9,232 nucleotides of DNA, taken from contig JAAXVQ010000057.1 of the NCBI GenBank assembly GCA_013335425.1, forward strand, positions 1 through 9,232, written 5' to 3'. A program made the translations under genes and the position numbers. Position 1 is the stretch's first letter. Each line of letters starts with the position of its first letter. Shown piece by piece: positions 1 through 6,507 of this stretch. Below the pieces are notes generated by a model that was not told the DNA's origin, did not search any database, and saw only the letters and a list, made by a program, of their open reading frames with translations. The stretch comes from Candidatus Firestoneibacteriota bacterium. Its GTDB lineage: Bacteria; Oederibacteriota; JAAXVQ01.

Positions 1-1
1 G

Positions 2-817
2 TGCGTTCTAAATGCCCGGGAATTCGGATACGGTACTGTGGTCCTGCAATCCGGGGAAGATCCGGGTTTGACGCCGGAGCGGATTGCCGGCCTGGTATCT
101 TGGATCAAACAAAAAACCGGGCTGGCTGTTACGCTGTCTTTGGGGGAGCAGAGTGAGGAGGTTTTTCGCCTTTGGCGAGAAGCCGGCGCGGATCGATACT
201 TGCTTAGGGTAGAAACTACAGACGAAGCGCTCATGCAAGTGATCCATCCCGGGGAGCCTCATGGGTCCAGGAAAGCCAACTTGGAGAGACTGTTCCAATT
301 AGGATATGAAACAGGCTCCGGCGTCATGGTTGGTATTCCGGGGCAAACCTACTCTATTTTGGCCAGAGATTTAGTCTGGTTTCGGGAAAGGGACTTTGAT
401 ATGATTGGCCTGGGACCTTATCTTCCGCATCCGGATACTCCCTTGGCCGGATTTAAAAGCGATCATCCAAATCAAACTTTGGCTGATGAATTAACCACTC
501 ATAAGGCAATTGCTTTGACCAGGATAATGTGTCCGGACGCCAATCTGCCGGCGACTACGGCCTTGGCGACGATCAACCGTTCTGATGGAAGGGAAGTCGC
601 CTTACAGCGTGGGGCCAATGTCGTTATGCCTAATTTAACCCCAGTTCAATATCGTAGCCTTTATGAAATATATCCTTCCAAAGCCTGTATAAATGAAACT
701 GCTGATATTTGTCAAGGTTGTTTAGGTGGAAGAATTAATTCCATTGGTAGGAAAATAGGCGTTGGTCCAGGATCAAGAAAAAGTAAATTGAATTCAAAGG
801 AAAAAAACATGAAATGA
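2..817 (+). CDS. hydE: [FeFe] hydrogenase H-cluster radical SAM maturase HydE (5' truncated by window edge)
   Basis: HydE is a radical S-adenosylmethionine enzyme that acts with HydG and HydF to build the two-iron subcluster of [FeFe] hydrogenase. The frame is open from base 2, so the gene starts upstream; the GTG at 38 lies inside the conserved TVVLQSGED segment and is not the start. About 271 residues are present. Against a usual length near 350, roughly 75-80 residues are missing, including the CX3CX2C motif that binds the SAM cluster, so that motif cannot be checked. Visible family segments are VLQSGED, GVMVGIPGQT (codons near 330-360) and MIGLGPYLPHPDTPLAG (near 402-453). Near the C-terminus, Cys codons at 686, 710 and 719 give C-x7-C-x2-C, the spacing of the accessory second-cluster site known in Thermotoga HydE. 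The last third of the gene becomes AT-rich, unlike the first part. The identification is firm. Confidence 0.95.
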   Translation, partial: CVLNAREFGYGTVVLQSGEDPGLTPERIAGLVSWIKQKTGLAVTLSLGEQSEEVFRLWREAGADRYLLRVETTDEALMQVIHPGEPHGSRKANLERLFQLGYETGSGVMVGIPGQTYSILARDLVWFRERDFDMIGLGPYLPHPDTPLAGFKSDHPNQTLADELTTHKAIALTRIMCPDANLPATTALATINRSDGREVALQRGANVVMPNLTPVQYRSLYEIYPSKACINETADICQGCLGGRINSIGRKIGVGPGSRKSKLNSKEKNMK

Positions 818-818
818 A

Positions 819-835
819 TGTAATTATTAATTACA
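819..835. promoter_or_regulatory. Inverted repeat just after hydE (possible operator)
   Basis: Two perfect 8-bp arms, TGTAATTA and TAATTACA, flank a single T. The site begins two bases after the hydE stop codon and lies about 115 bp upstream of the aspartase-like gene. The TGTAA/TTACA outer halves suit a dimeric regulator such as a CRP/FNR-type protein. The surrounding DNA is about 20-30% GC, so a chance A/T palindrome is quite possible. A role as a transcript-end hairpin is unlikely because there is no GC in the stem core and no T tract follows. Confidence 0.3.
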
Positions 836-887
836 CTGAATGCATATTTCATACTTTAATATTTTCATATAGACATGAATTATTTAC

Positions 888-919
888 TTGAAGAATATTG
901 TTTTTTTATTTTATATAAA
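888..919 (+). promoter_or_regulatory. Weak promoter-like sequence upstream of the aspartase-like gene
   Basis: TTGAAG at 888-893 resembles a -35 box, and TATATA (912-917) or TATAAA (914-919) resembles a -10 box, with spacing of 18 or 20 bp. The start codon follows at 952, with AGGAA at 942-946 as ribosome binding site. The stretch is so AT-rich that -10-like hexamers are expected by chance. It supports, but does not prove, a separate promoter for the downstream genes of the maturation cluster. Confidence 0.25.
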
Positions 920-923
920 ATAA
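906..923. promoter_or_regulatory. Perfect 18-bp A/T palindrome overlapping the putative -10 region
   Basis: TTATTTTAT is followed directly by its reverse complement ATAAAATAA. It lies 28 bp before the aspartase-like start codon and covers the best -10 candidates, a usual place for a repressor operator. It contains only A and T, so low complexity is a strong alternative explanation. Confidence 0.25.
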
Positions 924-951
924 TTAAATAACACATCAATTAGGAATAATC

Positions 952-2358
952 ATGGAATATAGAAACGAAAAAGATTTTATTGGGGAAATAAAAATACCTA
1001 TCGATGCATTTTGGGGTATCCATACTGCTAGAGCTTTGGAGAATTTCTCGGTATCGGGTATTTTGGTAAATAGAGAATTAGTTCATGCGTTTGGAGAAGT
1101 TAAATTGGCTTGTGCGAGAGTTAATTATCGATTGGGATATTTAAGTGAGGAAATTTTTGTTCCACTTAGCCAAGCTTGTATGGAAATGTCTCGGGGTGAA
1201 TTAGATAAATGGATCGTGGTTGATGCTTTTCAAGGCGGGGCCGGTACTAGCACCAATTTGAATATTTGCGAAGTTCTGGCCAATCGTGTGTTGCGTATTT
1301 TGGGCAAAGAGATGGGTTTATATAAATTTTGCGATCCCTTTGAACATGTCAATCTCCATCAATCGACCAACGATGTGTATCCTACTGCGCTGAAGGTGGC
1401 CGCATTAAAATCTTTGACTGCTCTGGAGGCGGCGGTTAACCGCACCCAAGAACTGCTGCAAGGCAAAGAAAATGAATTTGCCGATGTGCTGAAAATGGGA
1501 AGAACCGAACTTATGGATGCCATACCCATGACTTTGGGTCGTACCTTTGGCGCTTGGGCTGATGCCTTAAGCCGTGACCGTTGGAGGATTTTTAAAGCTA
1601 CCGAGCGTCTGCGGGTTGTGAATTTGGGAGGCACGGCTTTGGGAACCGGTCTGGGCGCGCCCAAGAAATATATTTTGGCGGTAGTGGACGAACTCAAGGC
1701 CATATCGGGATTGCCGGTAGCCAGGGCGGAGAATCTGGTCGACAACACCCAAAATCAGGATGTGTTCGTGGAAATCATGGGCATGCTCAAAGCTCATGCC
1801 GTCAACTTGATGAAGCTGGCCGGTGACCTGCGGCTCTTGGCCATGGGGCCGCAGGGCGGCTTGGCCGAGATCGAGCTGCCGGCGCTTCAAGCCGGATCGT
1901 CGCTGATGCCCGGCAAGGTGAATCCCGTCATCCCCGAGATGCTCACTCAAATTGGAATTCAGGTCATGGCCGCTGATCAAGCCGTGTCCTGGGCGGCGGC
2001 TTCCGGCCAACTTGAGCTCAATGCCTTTTTACCTTTGATTGCCCACCATGTCCTTTCTGCCCTGGAGTTGTTGACCCGCGGCAATGTCTTGGCGGCCCAA
2101 AAGATGTTGCCGGATATCCGCGCCAACCGCGCGCGTTGCGCACAATGGGTATTAAAAAGCGAGGCAGTGGCCACGGTGCTTGTGCCGTTGATCGGGTATC
2201 ACCAAGCTGCATGTGTGGCGGAGCTAATGAAAGAAGGGGATCGGGATTTTATTTCTGCGGCTGTTGAAGTAACGGGATTTTCGCGGGAAAAAATAGAGAC
2301 CATGATCACGCCAGCCAAACTCAATGAATTGGGCTTTTCAGATGCGGAAAAGCGATAA
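952..2358 (+). CDS. Aspartate ammonia-lyase-like protein (aspartase/fumarase superfamily)
   Basis: This 468-residue protein has full family length. Aspartase converts L-aspartate to fumarate and ammonia in the cytoplasm as a homotetramer. The three signature regions are visible: GGAGTSTN at 95-102 with STND at 138-141, GRTELMDA at 183-190, and the flexible catalytic loop GSSLMPGKVNP at 315-325. Ser317 is the presumed catalytic base, and Lys322 and Asn324 the presumed carboxylate-binding residues. The continuation PVIPE after the loop, plus QGGAGTSTN, favours aspartase over fumarase. Oddities are Glu186 and Met188 in the TxLxDA segment, where aspartases usually have Gln or His and Gln, and LNICE where MNANE is usual, so the substrate is not certain. 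ATG 952 has AGGAA at 942-946. The gene sits between hydE and hydF, which suggests a link to H-cluster assembly, perhaps by supplying ammonia (inference). Its first 250 bp are very AT-rich while its second half is GC-rich. Confidence 0.85.
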   Translation: MEYRNEKDFIGEIKIPIDAFWGIHTARALENFSVSGILVNRELVHAFGEVKLACARVNYRLGYLSEEIFVPLSQACMEMSRGELDKWIVVDAFQGGAGTSTNLNICEVLANRVLRILGKEMGLYKFCDPFEHVNLHQSTNDVYPTALKVAALKSLTALEAAVNRTQELLQGKENEFADVLKMGRTELMDAIPMTLGRTFGAWADALSRDRWRIFKATERLRVVNLGGTALGTGLGAPKKYILAVVDELKAISGLPVARAENLVDNTQNQDVFVEIMGMLKAHAVNLMKLAGDLRLLAMGPQGGLAEIELPALQAGSSLMPGKVNPVIPEMLTQIGIQVMAADQAVSWAAASGQLELNAFLPLIAHHVLSALELLTRGNVLAAQKMLPDIRANRARCAQWVLKSEAVATVLVPLIGYHQAACVAELMKEGDRDFISAAVEVTGFSREKIETMITPAKLNELGFSDAEKR

Positions 2359-2363
2359 AAATA

Positions 2364-2387
2364 TTACACTTAAAGGTGTAACTTTTT
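2364..2387 (+). terminator. Weak terminator-like hairpin after the aspartase-like gene
   Basis: TTACACT (2364-2370) pairs with GGTGTAA (2375-2381), giving six Watson-Crick pairs plus one G-T pair around a TAAA loop. One C and five T follow at 2383-2387. The position, six bases after the stop codon, suits an intrinsic terminator or attenuator. The stem is short and AT-rich, so read-through into the deaminase and hydF is likely. Confidence 0.35.
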
Positions 2388-2410
2388 ACATTTGAAATAA
2401 AAGGGGAAAA

Positions 2411-2884
2411 ATGAACGAACATGATCGCTGGATGCGCCTGGCTGTGCGCAAAGCGCTGGCTGGGGTTGCCAAGGGCCAAACGCCTTTCGGAGCCGCCATT
2501 GTTCGGCAAGGCCGATTGGTTGCCTGCGCCCACAATCAAGTGTGGCAACGATCGGATATTACCGCGCATGCTGAAATTTCGGCCTTGCGCCAAGCAGGCA
2601 GGAAACTGCAAACCCTGCACTTGAAAGGGGCGATTTTATACTCGACCTGCGAACCCTGTCCCATGTGCCTAAGCGCCTGTCACTGGGCGCAGATCAAGAC
2701 CATCTATTACGGTGCCGGCATTAAAGATGCGGCGCATTTTGGTTTTAATGAACTTAAAATTTCCAACCAACAAATGGCGGATCTGGGAAAAATTAAATTG
2801 GAATTACATGCGGGCTTATTACGCCGTGAGTGCCTGGAGGTTTTTCAAGTTTGGCGGGCATCGCAAGCCCACCAAGCGTACTGA
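2411..2884 (+). CDS. Guanine deaminase-like nucleoside/base deaminase (cytidine deaminase superfamily)
   Basis: This 157-residue cytosolic zinc hydrolase is predicted to deaminate a purine base or nucleoside, releasing ammonia. The active-site motifs are HAE at 53-55 (His53 zinc ligand, Glu55 proton shuttle) and PCPMC at 82-86 (Cys83 and Cys86 zinc ligands). These numbers coincide with Bacillus subtilis guanine deaminase as I recall it. Other likenesses to that enzyme are the length, TPFGAAIV near residue 24, DAAHFGF at 106-112, the FQVWR segment, and a C-terminal tail ending in Tyr157; in the Bacillus enzyme the swapped tail with a terminal Tyr helps bind substrate. TadA-type tRNA adenosine deaminase is the main alternative but fits the PCPMCLSA and DAAHFGF segments less well. 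AAGGGG at 2401-2406 precedes ATG 2411. Its place between the aspartase-like gene and hydF is unexpected for purine salvage. Confidence 0.8.
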   Translation: MNEHDRWMRLAVRKALAGVAKGQTPFGAAIVRQGRLVACAHNQVWQRSDITAHAEISALRQAGRKLQTLHLKGAILYSTCEPCPMCLSACHWAQIKTIYYGAGIKDAAHFGFNELKISNQQMADLGKIKLELHAGLLRRECLEVFQVWRASQAHQAY

Positions 2885-2977
2885 CGGGAGCGATTTTTAT
2901 TGAAATATTACTTTTTTGTATCACGGTTAGAAACCCTTTATTTTTAAGGATAATATTTAAACGGAGTGAGCGAAAAA

Positions 2978-4180
2978 ATGCAGGAAACACCCCGAGGCAT
3001 GCGTTTGCATATTGGTCTGTTCGGCCGTAGGAACGTAGGGAAATCTTCTCTGCTCAACGCGCTGGTGGGACAGGAAGTTTCGATTGTCTCTGAAATTCCC
3101 GGCACGACCACGGATGTGGTCACCAAACCCATGGAGCTCAAACCCTTGGGACCGGTTTTGTTTTTAGATACGGCCGGTGTCGATGATTCGGGAGTACTGG
3201 GCCTTAAACGTCTTGAAAAAAGTCTGGCTGCGTTTGAACGCACGGATTTGGTTTTTTTAGTCAGCGACGGTGCCTGGGACGAGTATGAGAAACATATCGC
3301 GGACAACTGCCGGGAGCACGGCATTCCGGTGATCGCCGTAATGAATAAAATCGATGCTTGGCAGCCGGCCGAAGCGTTTCTTAATATTGTACGTGCCCAA
3401 GTGCCCGAGGTGGTTTTTGTCTCCGCTGTCCAAAAAAGCGGACTCGATGAGTTGCGCCAAGCGGTGGTGCGCAACGCACCCAAAGATTTTTTAGACAATC
3501 CCGCCTTGGTCTCGGATTTGATAGGGCCGGGAGATCAAGTGGTCTTGGTCGTTCCCATTGATTTGGAAGCGCCCAAAGGGCGTTTGATTTTGCCACAGGT
3601 CCAAGTCATTCGCGAGGTCTTGGACGCCGATGCCTGCGCCCTGGTGGTTAAGGAACGTGAGTTGGGGGATTTGATGGGGAAGTTGAAGGCTAAACCGACC
3701 TTGGTTATCACGGACAGCCAAGTGATGCTAAAAGTAAATGCGAACTTGCCGGTGGATGTAAAAATGACCAGTTTTTCAGTTCTTTTCGCAAGGTGGAAAG
3801 GGGATTTGGAAACCTTTGTGCAAGGGGTTCATGCCCTTGACGCCTTGCCGGAAAACGCCAAAATTTTGGTCTTGGAAGCTTGCAGCCATCATCCCATAGG
3901 TGATGATATCGGCCGGGTAAAAATTCCGCGTTGGTTGCGGCAATATACTGGTAAAAAACTGGAATTCATCTTTGCGGCAGGACATGATTTTCCGGCGGAC
4001 CTTTCACCGTATCACCTGATTTTGCACTGTGGGGCCTGCATGACCAACCGCCGGGAAGTTTTAGGCAGGATTATGGCCGCCCGAAAGCAAAAAATCCCCA
4101 TTACCAATTACGGCTTGGTCATTGCCAAATCCCAAGGCATGCTTGAGAGAATTTTATCTCCCTTTGCAGCATTTGCCTGA
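2978..4180 (+). CDS. hydF: [FeFe] hydrogenase H-cluster maturation GTPase HydF
   Basis: HydF is the GTPase and iron-sulfur scaffold on which the two-iron subcluster is assembled before transfer to the hydrogenase. The 400-residue protein has a complete N-terminal GTPase domain: P-loop GRRNVGKS at 16-23, TTT at 43-45, DTAG at 64-67 and NKID at 123-126. A middle dimerisation domain follows. The C-terminal cluster-binding domain has Cys302-x-His304, then 45 residues, then His350-Cys351-x2-Cys354, which is the CxH...HCxxC signature of HydF, plus GDDIGR just after Cys302. I chose ATG 2978 because GGAGTGAG at 2963-2970 lies at a suitable distance before it. An in-frame GTG at 2966 would overlap that site and its own nearest AAGGA lies 15 bases away. 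It follows the deaminase gene after a 93-bp AT-rich gap in which no strong promoter was seen. Confidence 0.96.
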   Translation: MQETPRGMRLHIGLFGRRNVGKSSLLNALVGQEVSIVSEIPGTTTDVVTKPMELKPLGPVLFLDTAGVDDSGVLGLKRLEKSLAAFERTDLVFLVSDGAWDEYEKHIADNCREHGIPVIAVMNKIDAWQPAEAFLNIVRAQVPEVVFVSAVQKSGLDELRQAVVRNAPKDFLDNPALVSDLIGPGDQVVLVVPIDLEAPKGRLILPQVQVIREVLDADACALVVKERELGDLMGKLKAKPTLVITDSQVMLKVNANLPVDVKMTSFSVLFARWKGDLETFVQGVHALDALPENAKILVLEACSHHPIGDDIGRVKIPRWLRQYTGKKLEFIFAAGHDFPADLSPYHLILHCGACMTNRREVLGRIMAARKQKIPITNYGLVIAKSQGMLERILSPFAAFA

Positions 4181-4201
4181 TTTCGGCGGCGGTAATCCAA
4201 C

Positions 4202-4231
4202 TTGCGGGTAATGCTTGAGTTATGCTAAACT
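4202..4231 (+). promoter_or_regulatory. Possible extended -10 promoter directly before the chemoreceptor-like gene
   Basis: TTGCGG (4202-4207) and TAAACT (4226-4231) are 18 bp apart, and TG at 4223-4224 makes an extended -10 element. The expected transcription start falls at or next to the ATG at 4238, so a transcript from here would be leaderless or nearly so. The matches are modest (four of six for the -10 box). Confidence 0.25.
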
Positions 4232-4237
4232 CTGGAA

Positions 4238-5449
4238 ATGAGGCCGATCACTGCACGAAATTTTGAGCTCTGGTTTCCGCTGCCGTTGGGTTTGCTCGCC
4301 GGCGGCGGAGCGGGCCTGTTGGCCTATTGGCTGTTGCCCGGATTGGCTATAACCGGATTGATTCTGGTTGCCGCGTTGGTGTCGGCCGCTGCGGCGGGGA
4401 TTGCCGGAATTTATATGCAACGCAAAGGGTTGGGTGAAATTGCCAGACTTTTAACACGTATTGGTGCAGGGCAGAACGTCTCGGAACACCTGCATCACGG
4501 ATTTCCCGCCGAACTTCAAACCGAGATCAAAGGCGTGCAGGACACTTGGGCGAAAGATCGCAGTCAGTTGACGGCACAGTTGGAAAATCTCCGCCAGGCG
4601 TCCCAAGAGCAGGTTTCGGTCTCCATGCAAGGACTCGCGCTTTTGGAAAATCATCTGGAAAAAATCCGAAAAAAGGCGAAGTCCGGGGAAAACACTTTGG
4701 AACGCCTCGGAAAAATCATCACCATCAATAAATCGTTGATTGCTTCGGACGTGGAAATGAGCAGCTCAGTGCACGAAATTGCGGCTGACGTAAAACTGGC
4801 CAGCCAAACCGCCAATGACGGCATTAAAAGCGTGGGTCATGAAATCCGGGCCATGAGCGATCTGCGCACCACCGTTGGGTCCTCAACCTCCATTATCGCC
4901 GAGTTCAACAACTTGGCCAAACATATCCAGGAGTTTGTGACGCGCATCGGCGGGATCAGCCGACAGACGCATCTGCTCTCGCTCAATGCCGGGATAGAAG
5001 CGGCGCGCGCCGGCGAGTCCGGGCGCGGTTTTGCGGTGGTCGCCTCTGAGATTCGGACCTTATCCGAGAGTTCGAAACAGGCCACTGTGGAAGTGACGGG
5101 TTTGATCCATGAAATCCACCGGCGCACGGACGAGGTGATCAAAATCCTGAAAAATACGGATAAACTTGAGGAAAACATTAAAGTCGTCTATACGGCCGGG
5201 GACACCTTCATGAATATCGTGCGCGGGGTAAAGGAAATTGATGCGCGCGTCAATCATATTGAACAACTTATCGATGAAAGCGCCACGGACGGTCAGTTGA
5301 TAGACCGGATGCTGTCCGAATTGAAGCAGGACATGGATGAAAGCCGGGACATGGAACAAGAGCCGGATTCCGAAATGGATGAGTACCTGCGCCATTGGCG
5401 GCAACGGCTTGAGCTTTTCAGGAGGAATACCTTCCCGAGGGGAGAATGA
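4238..5449 (+). CDS. Methyl-accepting chemotaxis protein-like transducer with no ligand-binding domain
   Basis: This 403-residue protein has two hydrophobic segments at about 13-33 and 36-60 separated by only a proline-glycine turn, so there is no room for a periplasmic sensor domain. No clear HAMP domain was recognised. The rest is predicted to be mostly cytoplasmic helix and coiled coil. The signalling hairpin tip, about 239-280, has [18 protein letters not shown] followed by [12 protein letters not shown], matching the chemoreceptor consensus that contacts CheA and CheW. The C-terminus (after about 355) is rich in Asp and Glu, and no CheR-binding pentapeptide is seen. The start at ATG 4238 has only a weak site (CTGGAA). 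The STAS-domain gene follows after 46 bp. It may sense membrane or internal conditions, or signal to something other than the flagellum; no che gene is present here to decide. Confidence 0.88.
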   Translation: MRPITARNFELWFPLPLGLLAGGGAGLLAYWLLPGLAITGLILVAALVSAAAAGIAGIYMQRKGLGEIARLLTRIGAGQNVSEHLHHGFPAELQTEIKGVQDTWAKDRSQLTAQLENLRQASQEQVSVSMQGLALLENHLEKIRKKAKSGENTLERLGKIITINKSLIASDVEMSSSVHEIAADVKLASQTANDGIKSVGHEIRAMSDLRTTVGSSTSIIAEFNNLAKHIQEFVTRIGGISRQTHLLSLNAGIEAARAGESGRGFAVVASEIRTLSESSKQATVEVTGLIHEIHRRTDEVIKILKNTDKLEENIKVVYTAGDTFMNIVRGVKEIDARVNHIEQLIDESATDGQLIDRMLSELKQDMDESRDMEQEPDSEMDEYLRHWRQRLELFRRNTFPRGE

Positions 5450-5453
5450 ACGC

Positions 5454-5482
5454 TTGACGCAGGCTTGAATTCCTTTTAAATT
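5454..5482 (+). promoter_or_regulatory. Sigma-70-like promoter before the STAS gene
   Basis: TTGACG (five of six matches) at 5454-5459 and TAAATT (four of six) at 5477-5482 are exactly 17 bp apart. They lie in the short gap between the chemoreceptor-like gene and the STAS gene. The predicted start near 5489 falls inside the G-rich ribosome binding site (5487-5492), so the leader would be very short, which lowers confidence. Confidence 0.3.
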
Positions 5483-5495
5483 ATACGGGGGGCTT

Positions 5496-5849
5496 ATGAG
5501 CGGACTCACACTGAATATTGAAATGTTGGGCGCCAAACAGGATATAGCGGTGGTGAGGATGTCGGGGTATATCGACACCCATAGCGGCCCCGGCTTGGCG
5601 CAGGCACTCAATAAAATTTTTGAAGGCAAATGCAATAAGATTGTCTGCGATTTGGAAAATGTCAATTACATCAGCAGCGCGGGCTGGGGCGTTTTCATCG
5701 GCGAAATCGGAAGGGTGCGCAACTTGGGCGGGGATTTGAAACTTGCCGCCATGTTGCCCGAGGTCGAAGAGGTATACAAAGTTCTGGAATTCGACGTGAT
5801 TTTAAAACATTATCCGGACCTCGATGAAGCCTTGCGTCATTTCAATTAA
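5496..5849 (+). CDS. STAS-domain protein (anti-sigma factor antagonist-like)
   Basis: This 117-residue protein is one STAS domain, the fold of SpoIIAA/RsbV-type anti-anti-sigma factors that bind a partner-switching kinase and are controlled by serine phosphorylation. The strand-turn-helix core CDLENVNYISSAGWGVF lies at about 51-67. Aligned with SpoIIAA, Ser61 falls at the phosphorylated serine, while the aspartate usually just before it is Ser60 here. Later features, LGGDLKLAAM and the final DLDEAL, are common in bacterial STAS proteins. The start is supported by six G at 5487-5492. No anti-sigma kinase or sigma factor gene is in the window; the partner could be encoded elsewhere. It follows a chemoreceptor-like gene and overlaps the next gene by 26 bp, so it is probably cotranscribed with the downstream genes. 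Confidence 0.88.
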   Translation: MSGLTLNIEMLGAKQDIAVVRMSGYIDTHSGPGLAQALNKIFEGKCNKIVCDLENVNYISSAGWGVFIGEIGRVRNLGGDLKLAAMLPEVEEVYKVLEFDVILKHYPDLDEALRHFN

Positions 5850-6507
5850 GCTTTCCCCCGATGCGGTTTTATCCGCATGCCAATTTACGCTGGGCCCATT
5901 GGAAACCAACACGTATGTGATTTGGAATCCCGCGTCCCGGGACGCGCTGGTGATAGATCCGGGGGACGCGCCGCCGGAGTTTTGGGCGTGGCTGCGCGCC
6001 CGGCGGTTGCAGGTCGAAAAAATCATCAACACCCACGGACACGCGGATCATATCGCAGGCAATGCCGCCATAAAGCACATGACCGGCGCCGCTTTGTGGA
6101 TTCATGCGGCGGATCGGCACCTGTTGACCGATCCGGCAGCCAATTTGTCTTTGGGGCTGGGACAGGGCTTGATTTCGCCCACGGCCGATGAGGTTTTCGG
6201 TCGCGATGGGTCATGTATATTGGGGGACACGGTTTTTAAAGTCTTGGAAACCCCCGGGCATACGCCGGGTTCGGTATGTTTGCTTGTCGGAGATACCTTG
6301 TTTTCAGGAGATACGCTCTTTGCCGGAACCGCAGGGCGGACCGATTTGCCGGGTGGGGATTTTAGGCTATTGCAGCGTAGTTTGAAAACCCTAAGAACCC
6401 TGCCGAAGGAACTCCAGGTCCTTCCCGGTCATGGGGCTCCCACTATTTTGGGACGCGAAATCGCCACCAATCCATTTCTTCAAGAAGGCCGGTATGATGA
6501 AACTTAA
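5824..6507 (+). CDS. Metallo-beta-lactamase-fold hydrolase, glyoxalase II-like
   Basis: This 227-residue cytoplasmic metallohydrolase probably cleaves a thioester such as a hydroxyacyl-thiol conjugate, although many relatives have unknown substrates. The metal-binding motif THGHADH gives His71, His73, Asp75 and His76. His146 is in TPGHTPGS, Asp163 in FSGDTLF, and His203 in LPGHGAPT. The GRTDLPGGD segment is typical of the short, YcbL-like branch, which lacks the C-terminal substrate domain of classical glyoxalase II. The ATG at 5824 overlaps the STAS gene by 26 bp. No other ATG, GTG or TTG occurs in frame before the first beta strand (FTLGPLETNTYV), so this start is well supported; its ribosome site is poor, which suggests translational coupling. 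The downstream gene begins inside its last codons. Confidence 0.88.
   Translation: MKPCVISIKLSPDAVLSACQFTLGPLETNTYVIWNPASRDALVIDPGDAPPEFWAWLRARRLQVEKIINTHGHADHIAGNAAIKHMTGAALWIHAADRHLLTDPAANLSLGLGQGLISPTADEVFGRDGSCILGDTVFKVLETPGHTPGSVCLLVGDTLFSGDTLFAGTAGRTDLPGGDFRLLQRSLKTLRTLPKELQVLPGHGAPTILGREIATNPFLQEGRYDET

Noticed and set aside
38..40. GTG at 38 as the real start of hydE.
   Set aside because: The frame is open to the window edge and the upstream codons continue the HydE sequence; starting here would remove the radical SAM motif.
2925..2944. Small hairpin GGTT-AGA-AACC followed by T-rich sequence before hydF.
   Set aside because: The stem is only four base pairs and the T run is interrupted; this is expected by chance in AT-rich DNA.
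2966..2977. GTG at 2966 as the hydF start.
   Set aside because: It overlaps the GGAGTGAG ribosome site that fits ATG 2978, and its own nearest purine-rich site is 15 bases away.
5060..5665. Minus-strand open frame of 201 codons across the chemoreceptor-like and STAS genes.
   Set aside because: It spans two well-supported plus-strand genes and shows no recognisable family feature.
6431..6493. ATG at 6431 as the start of the duplicated-motif protein.
   Set aside because: It would add 21 residues before an evident signal peptide and overlap the hydrolase gene, including its final conserved histidine. The ATGs at 6494 and 6497 have a good ribosome site.
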